Below are positions 50,351-59,058 of a stretch of 64,000 bases of DNA, piece after piece. The position numbers and the translations under genes were made by a program. The notes beneath the pieces were generated by a model, which saw only the letters and a list, made by a program, of their open reading frames with translations, did not search any database and was not told where the DNA came from. The DNA is from Streptomyces sp. R33 (GTDB lineage: Bacteria; Actinomycetota; Actinomycetes; Streptomycetales; Streptomycetaceae). The stretch is taken from NCBI RefSeq assembly GCF_041200175.1, contig NZ_CP165727.1, positions 3,757,501-3,821,500 of the forward strand. Direction: 5' to 3'. Positions within the stretch are counted from its first letter, which is position 1. Every line of letters begins with the position of its first letter.

Positions 50351-50806
50351 TTAGACGAGCTCGGTGACGGTGCCGCCGGCAGCGGCAATCTTCTCCTTGG
50401 CGGAGGCGGAGACGGCGTCAACCGAAACCGTCAGCGCCACGGAGATCTCGCCCTGGCCCAGGACCTTGACGAGGCTGTTCTTGCGAACCGCGCCCTTGGC
50501 GACCAGGTCGGCCACCGTGACCTCTCCACCCTCGGGGTAGAGAGCGCCGAGCTTGTCCAGGTTGACCACCTGGAACTCGGTGCGGAACGGGTTCTTGAAG
50601 CCCTTGAGCTTCGGCAGGCGCATGTGGAGGGGCATCTGCCCACCCTCGAAGCGCTGCGGGATCTGGTAACGGGCCTTCTGGCCCTTCGTACCACGACCGG
50701 CCGTCTTACCCTTCGACGCCTCACCACGACCGACACGGGTCTTCGCGGTCTTGGCGCCGGGGGCGGGACGGAGGTTGTGGGCCTTCAGCGGGCTGTTCTC
50801 AGCCAT
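50351..50806 (-). CDS. rplO: 50S ribosomal protein L15
   Basis: 151 aa. Gly-rich N-terminus VGRGEASKGKTAGRGTKGQK, then GGQMPLHMRLPKLKGF. ATG 50806, 2 nt after the rpmD stop. Confidence 0.97.
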   Translation of the reverse strand: MAENSPLKAHNLRPAPGAKTAKTRVGRGEASKGKTAGRGTKGQKARYQIPQRFEGGQMPLHMRLPKLKGFKNPFRTEFQVVNLDKLGALYPEGGEVTVADLVAKGAVRKNSLVKVLGQGEISVALTVSVDAVSASAKEKIAAAGGTVTELV

Positions 50807-50808
50807 GA

Positions 50809-50991
50809 TTAGTCAACCTCCTCAACCGTCACGAGGTGGCGGACGGTGTGAACCATTCCGCGGAACTCGGGGCGGTCCTCCTTGACGACGACGTCGTTCA
50901 GGCGCTTGAGCCCGAGCGAACGCAGCGTGTCGCGGTGGTTCTGCTTGCTGCCGATGTACGACTTCGTCTGCGTGATCTTGAGGCGAGCCAT
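50809..50991 (-). CDS. rpmD: 50S ribosomal protein L30
   Basis: 60 aa. LKITQTKSYIGSKQNHRDTL and RSLGLKRLND. Start overlaps the rpsE stop (TAATG). Confidence 0.96.
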   Translation of the reverse strand: MARLKITQTKSYIGSKQNHRDTLRSLGLKRLNDVVVKEDRPEFRGMVHTVRHLVTVEEVD

Positions 50992-51593
50992 TACGCACCC
51001 GCCCCAGCACGCGCACGGAGCAGAGCCGCGGGAGCGACGTCCTCGAGGGGCAGACCACGGCGAGCCGCGATCTCCTCGGGACGCTGCAGGCCCTTGAGGG
51101 CCTCCACGGTCGCGTGCACGATGTTGATCGCGTTGTCGGAGCCGAGCGACTTCGACAGGATGTCGTGAACGCCGGCGCACTCCAGAACGGCGCGCACCGG
51201 GCCACCGGCGATAACACCGGTACCGGGGGAAGCAGGCTTCAGCAGGACAACGCCGGCCGCCTTCTCGCCCTGGATCGGGTGCGGGATGGTGCCCTGGATG
51301 CGCGGAACCTTGAAGAAGTTCTTCTTGGCTTCCTCGACACCCTTGGCGATGGCCGCGGGAACTTCCTTGGCCTTGCCGTAACCGACACCTACAGTGCCGT
51401 CACCGTCGCCCACCACGACCAGCGCGGTGAAGCTGAAGCGGCGACCACCCTTGACAACCTTGGCGACGCGGTTGATCGCGACAACGCGCTCAACGTAAGC
51501 GGTCTTCTCGGCGGCAGGGCCACCGTCGCGACCCTTCCGGTCCCGCCGCTCGCCGCCACCGGCACCGCTTCCGCGGCGCTGGGGTCCAGCCAT
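50991..51593 (-). CDS. rpsE: 30S ribosomal protein S5
   Basis: 200 aa, longer than E. coli S5 through a Gly/Arg-rich N-terminus and an Ala/Arg tail. Core VVAINRVAKVVKGGRRFSFT, GYGKAKEVPAAIAKG and GTGVIAGGPVRAVLE. ATG 51593 with AGAGAGG. Its spectinomycin loop reads KVVKGGRR, the sensitive form. Confidence 0.97.
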   Translation of the reverse strand: MAGPQRRGSGAGGGERRDRKGRDGGPAAEKTAYVERVVAINRVAKVVKGGRRFSFTALVVVGDGDGTVGVGYGKAKEVPAAIAKGVEEAKKNFFKVPRIQGTIPHPIQGEKAAGVVLLKPASPGTGVIAGGPVRAVLECAGVHDILSKSLGSDNAINIVHATVEALKGLQRPEEIAARRGLPLEDVAPAALLRARAGAGA

Positions 51594-51638
51594 TGGATTA
51601 CCTCTCTCTGTTACGTCCGTGAGTCCCGGAACCGGGGC

Positions 51639-52022
51639 TTAGAACTTCAGCCCGGCTTCGCGGGCGGCGTCAGCCAGAGCGGCAATGCGCCCGGCGTATC
51701 GGTTGCCACCGCGGTCGAACACGACGGTCTCGACACCCGCAGCCTTGGCACGCTCGGCGACGAGCGCGCCGACAGCCTGGGCCTGCGAGCTCTTGTCGCC
51801 TTCGCCACCGCGGATCGAAGCGTCCAGGGTCGACGCGGACGCCAGGGTGTGACCCTGGAGGTCGTCGATGACCTGAGCAACGATGTTGCGGTTGGAACGC
51901 GTCACGACGAGGCGCGGACGCTCCGCCGTACCCGAGACGTTCTTGCGGATGCGGATGTGGCGGCGAGCCTTGGCAGCGCGCTTGTACGCGTCGCCCTTGG
52001 CGATCTTCACACCGTATGCCAT
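51639..52022 (-). CDS. rplR: 50S ribosomal protein L18
   Basis: 127 aa, 5S rRNA-binding protein. HIRIRKNVSGTAERPRL, VVTRSNRNIVAQVIDD and FDRGGNRYAGRIAALADAAR. Starts 2 nt after the rplF stop. Confidence 0.97.
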   Translation of the reverse strand: MAYGVKIAKGDAYKRAAKARRHIRIRKNVSGTAERPRLVVTRSNRNIVAQVIDDLQGHTLASASTLDASIRGGEGDKSSQAQAVGALVAERAKAAGVETVVFDRGGNRYAGRIAALADAAREAGLKF

Positions 52023-52024
52023 GG

Positions 52025-52564
52025 CTACTTACCAGCCTTTCCGACCTTGCGGCGGATGACTTCGCCGGCGTACTTGACACCCTTGGCCTTGTACGGGTCG
52101 GGCTTCCGCAGCTTGCGGATGTTGGCGGCGACCTCGCCGACCTTCTGCTTGTCGATGCCCTCGACCGTGAACTTGGTGGGCGACTCGACCTTGAAGGAGA
52201 TGCCCTCGGGCGCCTCGATCAGGATCGGGTGGCTGTAACCAAGCTGGAACTCCAGAGCGGAGCCCTTCGCGGCGACGCGGTAACCGACACCGCTGATCTC
52301 GAGAGCCTTGACGTATCCCGTGGTCACGCCGGTGATCATGTTCGCCACCAGCGTGCGGGACAGGCCGTGCAGGGCCTTGTTCTGACGCTCGTCGTTGGGG
52401 CGGGTGACGTTCAGAACGCCGTCCTCACCCTTGACGATCTCGATCGGCGCGGCAACGGTGTGCGAGAGGAGACCCTTGGGGCCCTTCACCGCGACCGTGC
52501 GGCCATCGATGGTGACGTCCACACCGGCGGGAACCTGGATGGGGAGCTTGCCGATTCGCGACAT
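52025..52564 (-). CDS. rplF: 50S ribosomal protein L6
   Basis: 179 aa. MSRIGKLPIQVPAGVDVTI and the C-terminal signature KPDPYKAKGVKYAGEVIRRK. ATG 52564 with GGAGGAAAAGC-type ribosome binding site. Confidence 0.97.
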   Translation of the reverse strand: MSRIGKLPIQVPAGVDVTIDGRTVAVKGPKGLLSHTVAAPIEIVKGEDGVLNVTRPNDERQNKALHGLSRTLVANMITGVTTGYVKALEISGVGYRVAAKGSALEFQLGYSHPILIEAPEGISFKVESPTKFTVEGIDKQKVGEVAANIRKLRKPDPYKAKGVKYAGEVIRRKVGKAGK

Positions 52565-52584
52565 TGCTTTTCCTCCGTTCCCGA

Positions 52585-52983
52585 CTACCAGACGTAGGCG
52601 AGGACTTCCCCACCTACGCCCTTCTTGCCTGCCTGCTGGCCGGTGAGGAGACCGTGGGACGTGGAGATGATCGCCACGCCCAGGCCGCCGAGCACCTTCG
52701 GCAGGTTGGTGGACTTCGCGTACACGCGCAGACCGGGCTTCGAGATCCGCTTGATGCCCGCGATGGAGCGCTCACGGTTCGGCCCGAACTTCAGCTCGAG
52801 GACGAGGTTCTTGCCGACCTCGGCGTCCTCGACCTTCCAGCCGGTGATGAAACCCTCCTGCTTGAGGATCTCTGCGATGTGCGACTTGATCTTGCTGTGC
52901 GGCATCACGACGGTGTCGTGGTACGCCGAGTTAGCGTTACGCAGACGCGTGAGCATGTCTGCGATCGGGTCAGTCATGGTCAT
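52585..52983 (-). CDS. rpsH: 30S ribosomal protein S8
   Basis: 132 aa. DPIADMLTRLRNAN, IAGIKRISKPGLRVYAK and STSHGLLTGQQAGKKGVGG. ATG 52983 is preferred to 52977 because it matches the streptomycete form starting MTMTDP and has GAAGG 7 nt upstream. Confidence 0.97.
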   Translation of the reverse strand: MTMTDPIADMLTRLRNANSAYHDTVVMPHSKIKSHIAEILKQEGFITGWKVEDAEVGKNLVLELKFGPNRERSIAGIKRISKPGLRVYAKSTNLPKVLGGLGVAIISTSHGLLTGQQAGKKGVGGEVLAYVW

Positions 52984-53206
52984 GAAGTGGCCTTCGGCCT
53001 CTCTCGCCGGGGTTTCCTGTATGCGCCATCCCTCTCCCCACTCATTGGCGGGACGGGTGCGGTGCGGGGACCTACGGCGTAGTAAGTCGTTATGGACGGC
53101 GGACGCCCAACCCCACAAGCCTACGGCATGCGGAGCAGGGCACCCACCGACCAGATGCTTACCGAGAGTCTCTGGAACTTCCCAAGTCCTTGCGGACGGA
53201 AGGGAA
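52984..53206 (-). other. 223-nt gap rpsN-rpsH inside the spc operon
   Basis: By far the longest spacer among rplX-rplE-rpsN-rpsH-rplF, where neighbours are 0-25 nt apart. No coding frame seen. It could hold an internal promoter (TAGGCT at about 53119-53124 on the minus strand) or an S8-type control structure; neither is proven. Confidence 0.4.
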
Positions 53207-53392
53207 TTACCAGGAGCTCTTGGTCACGCCCGGCAGCTCGCCACGGTGAGCCATCTCACGAAGGCAGACGCGGCACAGGCCGAACTTGCGGTACACGGAG
53301 TGGGGGCGACCGCAGCGCTGGCAGCGGGTGTACGCACGCACACCGAACTTGGGCTTGCGGGCAGCCTTCGCGATGAGAGCCTTCTTCGCCAT
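53207..53392 (-). CDS. rpsN: 30S ribosomal protein S14 type Z
   Basis: 61 aa, zinc-binding form with two Cys pairs (CQRCGRPH and CRVCLREM). The short length separates it from the 101-aa zinc-free paralogue. Start ATG 53392, 5 nt after the rplE stop. Confidence 0.96.
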   Translation of the reverse strand: MAKKALIAKAARKPKFGVRAYTRCQRCGRPHSVYRKFGLCRVCLREMAHRGELPGVTKSSW

Positions 53393-53397
53393 CTCGC

Positions 53398-53949
53398 TTA
53401 CGCCTCCTTGAAGGGGAAGCCGAGGTGACGAAGGAGGGCACGGCCCTCGTCGTCGTTGGTCGCCGTGGTGACCACGGTGATGTCCATACCCCGGGTACGG
53501 TCGATCTTGTCCTGGTCGATCTCGTGGAACATGACCTGCTCCGTGAGACCGAAGGTGTAGTTGCCACGGCCGTCGAACTGCTTCGGCGACAGACCACGGA
53601 AGTCACGGATACGCGGCAGCGCGAGCGACAGCGTACGGTCCAGGAACTCCCACATGCGGTCACCACGGAGGGTGACGTGGCAGCCGATCGGCTGACCCTC
53701 ACGCAGCTTGAACTGCGCGATGGACTTGCGGGCCTTCGTGACGGCCGGCTTCTGACCGGTGATCGTCGTCAGGTCGCGGATGGCGCCGTCGATCAGCTTG
53801 GAGTCGCGGGCGGCGTCGCCCACACCCATGTTGACCACGATCTTCACGAGACCGGGGATCTGCATGACGTTCTCGTACGAGAACTCCTCACGCAGCTTGC
53901 CCGCGATGTCCTCGCGGTACTTCGTCTTGAGACGCGGAGTGGTAGCCAT
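53398..53949 (-). CDS. rplE: 50S ribosomal protein L5
   Basis: 183 aa, 5S rRNA protein. PGLVKIVVNMGVGDAARDSK, KARKSIAQFKLREGQPIGC and FGLTEQVMFHEIDQDKID. Start overlaps the rplX stop (TGATG). Confidence 0.97.
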   Translation of the reverse strand: MATTPRLKTKYREDIAGKLREEFSYENVMQIPGLVKIVVNMGVGDAARDSKLIDGAIRDLTTITGQKPAVTKARKSIAQFKLREGQPIGCHVTLRGDRMWEFLDRTLSLALPRIRDFRGLSPKQFDGRGNYTFGLTEQVMFHEIDQDKIDRTRGMDITVVTTATNDDEGRALLRHLGFPFKEA

Positions 53950-54272
53950 CAGATGTCCTCACCCGTCCGCTTGGCAACGCGGATCTTGTTGCCCTCGTCG
54001 TCGAAGCGGAAACCGACGCGGGTAACGACCTTCTGGCCGTCCTTCTCCACAACCAGCTGAACGTTGCTGACGTGGATCGGGGCCTCGGTGATCACAATGC
54101 CACCGGCCTGCGAACCACCAGCGGTCTGACCGGCCTTGGTGTGCTTCTTGACCCGGTTGACACCCTCGACGAGGACGCGGTTCTCAGCGGGCATGGCCTG
54201 AATGACCTTGCCCTGCTTGCCCTTGTCCTTACCGGTGATGACCTGGACCAGGTCGCCCTTCTTGATCTTCAT
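53949..54272 (-). CDS. rplX: 50S ribosomal protein L24
   Basis: 107 aa, assembly initiator. KOW motif in KGDLVQVITGKDKGKQGKVI. Starts 2 nt after the rplN stop. Confidence 0.97.
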   Translation of the reverse strand: MKIKKGDLVQVITGKDKGKQGKVIQAMPAENRVLVEGVNRVKKHTKAGQTAGGSQAGGIVITEAPIHVSNVQLVVEKDGQKVVTRVGFRFDDEGNKIRVAKRTGEDI

Positions 54273-54274
54273 GC

Positions 54275-54643
54275 TTACAGCACCTCCGGCGCGAGCGAGA
54301 TGATCTTCATGAACTTCTTCTCGCGCAGCTCACGGCCCACGGGGCCGAAGATACGGGTGCCGCGAGGGTCGCCGTCGTTCTTGAGAATGACAGCGGCGTT
54401 CTCGTCGAAGCGGATGTACGAGCCGTCCTGGCGGCGGCGCTCCTTGACGGTGCGAACGATGACCGCCTTGACGACGTCACCCTTCTTCACGTTGCCACCG
54501 GGGATCGCGTCCTTGACGGTGGCGACGATGACGTCACCGATGCCCGCGTAGCGGCGACCGGAACCACCGAGAACACGGATGCAAAGGATCTCCTTGGCAC
54601 CAGTGTTGTCGGCGACACGCAGTCGCGACTCCTGCTGGATCAC
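54275..54643 (-). CDS. rplN: 50S ribosomal protein L14
   Basis: 122 aa. IQQESRLRVADNTGAKEILC and GTRIFGPVGRELREKKFMKI. GTG 54643 with AGGAGA. First gene of the spc section, behind two hairpins. Confidence 0.97.
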   Translation of the reverse strand: MIQQESRLRVADNTGAKEILCIRVLGGSGRRYAGIGDVIVATVKDAIPGGNVKKGDVVKAVIVRTVKERRRQDGSYIRFDENAAVILKNDGDPRGTRIFGPVGRELREKKFMKIISLAPEVL

Positions 54644-54676
54644 GTCTATCTCCTGATTTGTCTGCCGGTTCCCGGC

Positions 54677-54747
54677 GGGGGTCCGCTAAAGAAACAGCGG
54701 AACCCCACCGAGCCTGGCGGAACTGACCTGAGGGAAACCCCTCAGGT
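54677..54747 (-). terminator. Two hairpins at the S10/spc boundary (rpsQ-rplN)
   Basis: Nearest rpsQ is a perfect 9-bp stem ACCTGAGGG / CCCTCAGGT (54726-54747). Further on is GGGGTTCCGCT / AGCGGACCCC (54677-54706) with one internal mismatch. Together they mark the classical division between the S10 and spc operons. Confidence 0.65.
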
Positions 54748-54749
54748 GA

Positions 54750-55031
54750 TTACTTGGCCTTCTCGAGGATCTCGACGATGCGCCAGCGCTTGCTCGCCGA
54801 CAGCGGACGCGTCTCCATGATGAGGACGCGGTCGCCGACGCCGGCAGCGTTCTGCTCGTCGTGAGCCTTGAGCTTGTTCGTACGGCGGATGACCTTGCCG
54901 TACAGCGCGTGCTTCACGCGGTCCTCGACGGCGACGACGACGGTCTTGTCCATCTTGTCGCTGACGACGAGACCCTCACGGGTCTTGCGGAAACCGCGCT
55001 CGTTCGTCTCAGTCACGTTCTTCTCGCTCAT
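54750..55031 (-). CDS. rpsQ: 30S ribosomal protein S17
   Basis: 93 aa. GLVVSDKMDKTVVVAVEDRV and ETRPLSASKRWRIVEI. Start overlaps the rpmC stop (TGATG). Confidence 0.97.
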   Translation of the reverse strand: MSEKNVTETNERGFRKTREGLVVSDKMDKTVVVAVEDRVKHALYGKVIRRTNKLKAHDEQNAAGVGDRVLIMETRPLSASKRWRIVEILEKAK

Positions 55032-55255
55032 CAGGCGCTCTCCACCGTCTCGATACCGAGCTCACGCTCGTGCATCAGGGTGTAGATGCGAGCGATGTCC
55101 TTACGGACGGACTTGAGCCGGCCGTTGTTCTCCAGCTGACCCGTGGCCGCCTGGAAGCGGAGCTTGAACAGCTCCTCCTTGGCCTCGCGCAGCTTGCCAA
55201 CGAGCTCCTCGTTGCCGAGCTCACGCAGCTCGGACGCCTTGGTTCCCGTCGCCAT
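55031..55255 (-). CDS. rpmC: 50S ribosomal protein L29
   Basis: 74 aa, tunnel-exit protein. ELRELGNEELVGKLREAKEE and RKDIARIYTLMHERELG. ATG 55255 overlaps the rplP stop; a GTG at 55258 would add one residue. Confidence 0.96.
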   Translation of the reverse strand: MATGTKASELRELGNEELVGKLREAKEELFKLRFQAATGQLENNGRLKSVRKDIARIYTLMHERELGIETVESA

Positions 55256-55674
55256 CACGACTCACCTGCCTCGCGCCGAACAATCCGGCACTTCATCGGA
55301 AGCTTGTGAGCAGCGCGGGTGAGCGCCTCACGAGCAATCTTCTCGTTCGGGTAGGACAGCTCGAACATGACCCGGCCCGGGTGCACGTTCGCGATCCACC
55401 ACTCGGGAGAACCCTTACCGGAACCCATGCGGGTCTCGGCCGGCTTCTTCGTCAGCGGACGGTCCGGGTAGATGTTGATCCAGACCTTGCCGCCACGCTT
55501 GATGTGGCGGGTCATCGCGATACGAGCCGCCTCGATCTGGCGGTTCGTCACGTAGGCGGGGGTGAGCGCCTGGATGCCGTACTCGCCGAACGAGACCTCA
55601 GTACCGCCCTTGGCCATACCGCGGCGCTTCGGGTGGTGCTGCTTGCGGTGCTTGACCCTACGAGGGATCAGCAT
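55255..55674 (-). CDS. rplP: 50S ribosomal protein L16
   Basis: 139 aa. MLIPRRVKHRKQHHPKRRG start, YGIQALTPAYVTNRQIEAAR, and GKGSPEWWIANVHPGRVMFE. 5 nt after the rpsC stop. Confidence 0.97.
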   Translation of the reverse strand: MLIPRRVKHRKQHHPKRRGMAKGGTEVSFGEYGIQALTPAYVTNRQIEAARIAMTRHIKRGGKVWINIYPDRPLTKKPAETRMGSGKGSPEWWIANVHPGRVMFELSYPNEKIAREALTRAAHKLPMKCRIVRREAGES

Positions 55675-55679
55675 GTCGG

Positions 55680-56519
55680 TCAGGCCTCCGTTCCGGTGCT
55701 CTCGGCCGGAGCGGCGGCGGGAGCGTCGGCCTTGGGGGCCTCGGCACCAGCAGCCTGCTGCGGCTTGCGGCCACCACGGCCGCCGCGCTCGCCACCACGG
55801 CCACCACGGCCGGCGGGACGGTCGCCAGCGCCTGCACCACGGGCCGGGCGGTTACCCGCACGGGCCGCAGCGTTCTCGGCGCGAACCTCGGCGATGTTCT
55901 TGACGTCGCCCTTGTAGATCCAGACCTTCACACCGATACGGCCGAAGGTGGTCTTGGCCTCGAAGAAGCCGTAGTCCACGTTCGCGCGCAGCGTGTGCAG
56001 CGGCACACGACCCTCGCGGTAGAACTCGGAGCGGGACATCTCGGCGCCGCCGAGACGGCCGCCACACTGGATCTTGATGCCCTTGGCGCCGGCCTTCATC
56101 GTGCCCTGCATGCTCTTGCGCATGGCACGACGGAAGGAGACGCGGGAGGAGAGCTGCTCGGCAACGGCCTGGGCAACCAGCTGAGCGTCGAGCTCGGGGT
56201 TCTTGACCTCGAGGATGTTCAGCTGGACCTGCTTGCCCGTGAGCTTCTCGAGGTCACCGCGGATGCGGTCGGCCTCGGCGCCACGGCGGCCGATGACGAT
56301 GCCCGGACGAGCGGTGTGGATGTCCACACGCACGCGGTCACGGGTGCGCTCGATCTCAACCTTCGAGATGCCGGCGCGCTCCATGCCGGACGTCATCATC
56401 CGACGGATGGCGACGTCTTCCTTGACGTAGTCCTTGTACAGCTTGTCGGCGTACCAACGCGACTTGAAGTCGGTGGTGATGCCGAGCCGGAACCCGTGCG
56501 GGTTTACCTTCTGGCCCAT
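55680..56519 (-). CDS. rpsC: 30S ribosomal protein S3 with Arg/Gly-rich tail
   Basis: 279 aa. KH domain in VRVDIHTARPGIVIGRRGAE, and C-terminal S3 domain with GAKGIKIQCGGRLGGAEMSR. About 60 extra residues beyond the E. coli length form an RGG/Ala-rich tail (GRGGRGGERGGRGG). Start overlaps the rplV stop (TAATG). Confidence 0.97.
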   Translation of the reverse strand: MGQKVNPHGFRLGITTDFKSRWYADKLYKDYVKEDVAIRRMMTSGMERAGISKVEIERTRDRVRVDIHTARPGIVIGRRGAEADRIRGDLEKLTGKQVQLNILEVKNPELDAQLVAQAVAEQLSSRVSFRRAMRKSMQGTMKAGAKGIKIQCGGRLGGAEMSRSEFYREGRVPLHTLRANVDYGFFEAKTTFGRIGVKVWIYKGDVKNIAEVRAENAAARAGNRPARGAGAGDRPAGRGGRGGERGGRGGRKPQQAAGAEAPKADAPAAAPAESTGTEA

Positions 56520-56866
56520 TACCGGGAACCTTCCTTGCTGCTGACGACCACGGTGATGTGGCTGGTCCGCTTGCGGATCCGGTAGGCACGGCCCTGGGCA
56601 CGCGGACGGAACCGCTTCAGGGTCGGGCCCTCGTCCACGTACGCCTCGCTGATGACCAGCGTGGAGGCGTCCGGGTGGTTGTAGTTGTGTGCGGCGTTGG
56701 CAATGGCGCTGTCCAGCACCTTGCCGACCGGCACGCTCGCGGCCTGCGGGGCGAAACGCAGGACCGCCTGAGCCTCCGTGGCATCCATGCCACGGATAAG
56801 GTCCACCACGCGGCGGGCCTTCATGGGCGTGACGCGGATGTACCGCGCCTGGGCCCTGGCTTCCAT
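56519..56866 (-). CDS. rplV: 50S ribosomal protein L22
   Basis: 115 aa; its loop lines the exit tunnel. ARYIRVTPMKARRVVDLIRG and RPRAQGRAYRIRKRTSHITV. ATG 56866 with AAGGGA fits homologues; upstream in-frame starts would add 9-12 residues. Confidence 0.96.
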   Translation of the reverse strand: MEARAQARYIRVTPMKARRVVDLIRGMDATEAQAVLRFAPQAASVPVGKVLDSAIANAAHNYNHPDASTLVISEAYVDEGPTLKRFRPRAQGRAYRIRKRTSHITVVVSSKEGSR

Positions 56867-56909
56867 GGTTGTCCCTTCGGTGTAAGTCATAGTCGTTACC
56901 ACCCCGCCT

Positions 56910-57191
56910 TTAGCGGCGCTTCGACTTCCGGTCGTCCTTGACGTGGCCGCGGAAGGTGCGAGTCGGCGAGAACTCGCCGAGCTTGTGGCCGACCATCGAC
57001 TCGGTGACGAACACCGGGACGTGGGTCTTGCCGTTGTGCACCGCGATGGTGTGACCCAGCATGGCCGGGATGATCATCGAGCGACGGGACCAGGTCTTGA
57101 TGACGTTCTTGGTACCAGCTTCGTTCTGAGCGTCCACCTTCTTCACGAGGTGTCCGTCGACGAAGGGTCCCTTCTTGAGACTGCGCGGCAT
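56910..57191 (-). CDS. rpsS: 30S ribosomal protein S19
   Basis: 93 aa. PRSLKKGPFVDGHLVKKVD and GHKLGEFSPTRTFRGHVK. ATG 57191. Confidence 0.97.
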   Translation of the reverse strand: MPRSLKKGPFVDGHLVKKVDAQNEAGTKNVIKTWSRRSMIIPAMLGHTIAVHNGKTHVPVFVTESMVGHKLGEFSPTRTFRGHVKDDRKSKRR

Positions 57192-57203
57192 CTAAACCCG
57201 CTC

Positions 57204-58040
57204 CTAGCGCTTCTTGTTCGTCTTGCGGCGGCGGACGATGTACTTGCTCGAAGCCTTCTTCGGCGAGCGAGTACGACCCTCCTTCTGACCCCACGGGGAG
57301 ACCGGGTGACGACCACCGCTGGTCTTGCCCTCACCACCACCGTGCGGGTGGTCAACCGGGTTCATCGCGACACCGCGGACGGAGGGGCGGACGCCCTTCC
57401 AGCGCATGCGGCCGGCCTTGCCCCAGTTGATGTTCGACTGCTCGGCGTTGCCGACCTCGCCGACCGTCGCGCGGCAGCGCGCGTCGACCAGGCGGATCTC
57501 ACCGGACGGCATACGAAGGTGGGCCATCGTGCCCTCCTTCGCCAGCAGCTGCACGGAGGCACCCGCGGAACGGGCGAACTTGGCGCCACCACCGGGACGG
57601 AGCTCGATCGCGTGGATCGTGGTACCGACCGGGATGTTGCGGAGGGCCAGGTTGTTGCCCGGCTTGATGTCGGCCGTGGGGCCGTTCTCAATCCGGTCGC
57701 CCTGGCTCAGACCGCGAGGAGCGATGATGTAGCGCTTCTCGCCGTCCGCGTAGTGCAGGAGCGCGATGCGCGCAGTGCGGTTGGGGTCGTACTCGATGTG
57801 CGCGACCTTGGCCGGCACGCCGTCCTTGTCGTGACGACGGAAGTCGATCACGCGGTAGGCGCGCTTGTGTCCACCACCCTGGTGGCGAACGGTGATCCGA
57901 CCGGTGTTGTTACGGCCGCCCTTGCTGTGCAGCGGGCGAACCAGCGACTTCTCCGGCGTGGACCGCGTGATCTCGACAAAGTCGGCGACGCTGGAGCCAC
58001 GACGGCCCGGGGTCGTCGGCTTGTACTTGCGGATACCCAT
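57204..58040 (-). CDS. rplB: 50S ribosomal protein L2
   Basis: 278 aa, near the peptidyl-transferase centre. GGRNNTGRITVRHQGGGHKR and GVAMNPVDHPHGGGEGKTSG, the latter with the conserved His. ATG 58040. Confidence 0.98.
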   Translation of the reverse strand: MGIRKYKPTTPGRRGSSVADFVEITRSTPEKSLVRPLHSKGGRNNTGRITVRHQGGGHKRAYRVIDFRRHDKDGVPAKVAHIEYDPNRTARIALLHYADGEKRYIIAPRGLSQGDRIENGPTADIKPGNNLALRNIPVGTTIHAIELRPGGGAKFARSAGASVQLLAKEGTMAHLRMPSGEIRLVDARCRATVGEVGNAEQSNINWGKAGRMRWKGVRPSVRGVAMNPVDHPHGGGEGKTSGGRHPVSPWGQKEGRTRSPKKASSKYIVRRRKTNKKR

Positions 58041-58079
58041 TTCTCAGTCCTCGTCCGATTCCGGACGACTAGACCTCCG

Positions 58080-58403
58080 TTAGGAGGCCTGGCCGCCGAA
58101 GATGTCGATACGGTCGCCCTCAGCGAGGGTCACGATGGCGCGCTTGGTGTCAGCGCGCTTGCCGAAACCGGTCTTGGTGCGCTTGCGCTTACCCTGACGG
58201 TTGATCGTGTTGACCCCGGTGACCTTGACCGAGAAGACCGCCTCGACGGCCTGCTTGATCTGGGTCTTGTTGGCGCCGGGCGCGACGATGAACGTGTACT
58301 TGTTCTCGTCCAGCAGCGCGTAGCTCTTCTCCGAGACAACCGGCTTGATCAGCAGGTCGCGCGGGTCAGTGAAGGTCTTGCTGGTAACGGTCGCCTCAGA
58401 CAT
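58080..58403 (-). CDS. rplW: 50S ribosomal protein L23
   Basis: 107 aa, tunnel-exit docking site for trigger factor and SRP. RDLLIKPVVSEKSYALLDEN and KQAVEAVFSVKVTGVNTINR. Start overlaps the rplD stop. Confidence 0.97.
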   Translation of the reverse strand: MSEATVTSKTFTDPRDLLIKPVVSEKSYALLDENKYTFIVAPGANKTQIKQAVEAVFSVKVTGVNTINRQGKRKRTKTGFGKRADTKRAIVTLAEGDRIDIFGGQAS

Positions 58404-59053
58404 CAGGCGTCGCTCCCTTCGGTCTCATCGGCCTTGGGGCCAGACACGAAGGACTCGAGCGCGGCCTGGGTGAAGACCACGTCGTCAGAGACGATCACGT
58501 CGTACGTGTTCAGCTGGCCCGGCTCCAGGATGTGAACCTGGGGCAGGTTGCGGGCGGACAGCCACGCGGCCTCGTCGGCACGCTCGACGACCAGGAGCAG
58601 GTTCTTGCGCTCCGAGATCTTGCCGAACAGCGTCTTGGCGGCCTTCGTGGAGACGGCACCCTCGACCACGCCGGTGACGACGTGGATGCGGGAGTGACGC
58701 GCACGGTCCGAGAGGGCACCGCGGAGGGCGGCGACCTTCATCTTCTTGGGGGTCCGCTGCGAGTAGTCACGCGGCTGCGGGCCGTGGACGACGCCACCGC
58801 CGGCGAACTGCGGAGCGCGGGTCGAACCCTGACGGGCGCGGCCGGTGCCCTTCTGGCGGTACGGCTTGCGGCCACCACCACGGACTTCGCCACGGGTCTT
58901 CGTCTTGTGCGTGCCCTGACGGGCAGCAGCCAGCTGTGCGACGACGACCTGGTGGATCAGCGGAACGCTGGTCTTCGCGTCGAAGATCTCCGCGGGGAGC
59001 TCGACGGTACCGGCCTTGTCGCCTGCCGGCGAAAGGATGTCAATGGTGCTCAT
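58403..59053 (-). CDS. rplD: 50S ribosomal protein L4
   Basis: 216 aa. QGTHKTKTRGEVRGGGRKPY and GTGRARQGSTRAPQFAGGG (tunnel loop). ATG 59053, 5 nt after the rplC stop; a TTG at 59062 is less likely. Confidence 0.97.
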   Translation of the reverse strand: MSTIDILSPAGDKAGTVELPAEIFDAKTSVPLIHQVVVAQLAAARQGTHKTKTRGEVRGGGRKPYRQKGTGRARQGSTRAPQFAGGGVVHGPQPRDYSQRTPKKMKVAALRGALSDRARHSRIHVVTGVVEGAVSTKAAKTLFGKISERKNLLLVVERADEAAWLSARNLPQVHILEPGQLNTYDVIVSDDVVFTQAALESFVSGPKADETEGSDA

Positions 59054-59058
59054 TAACC

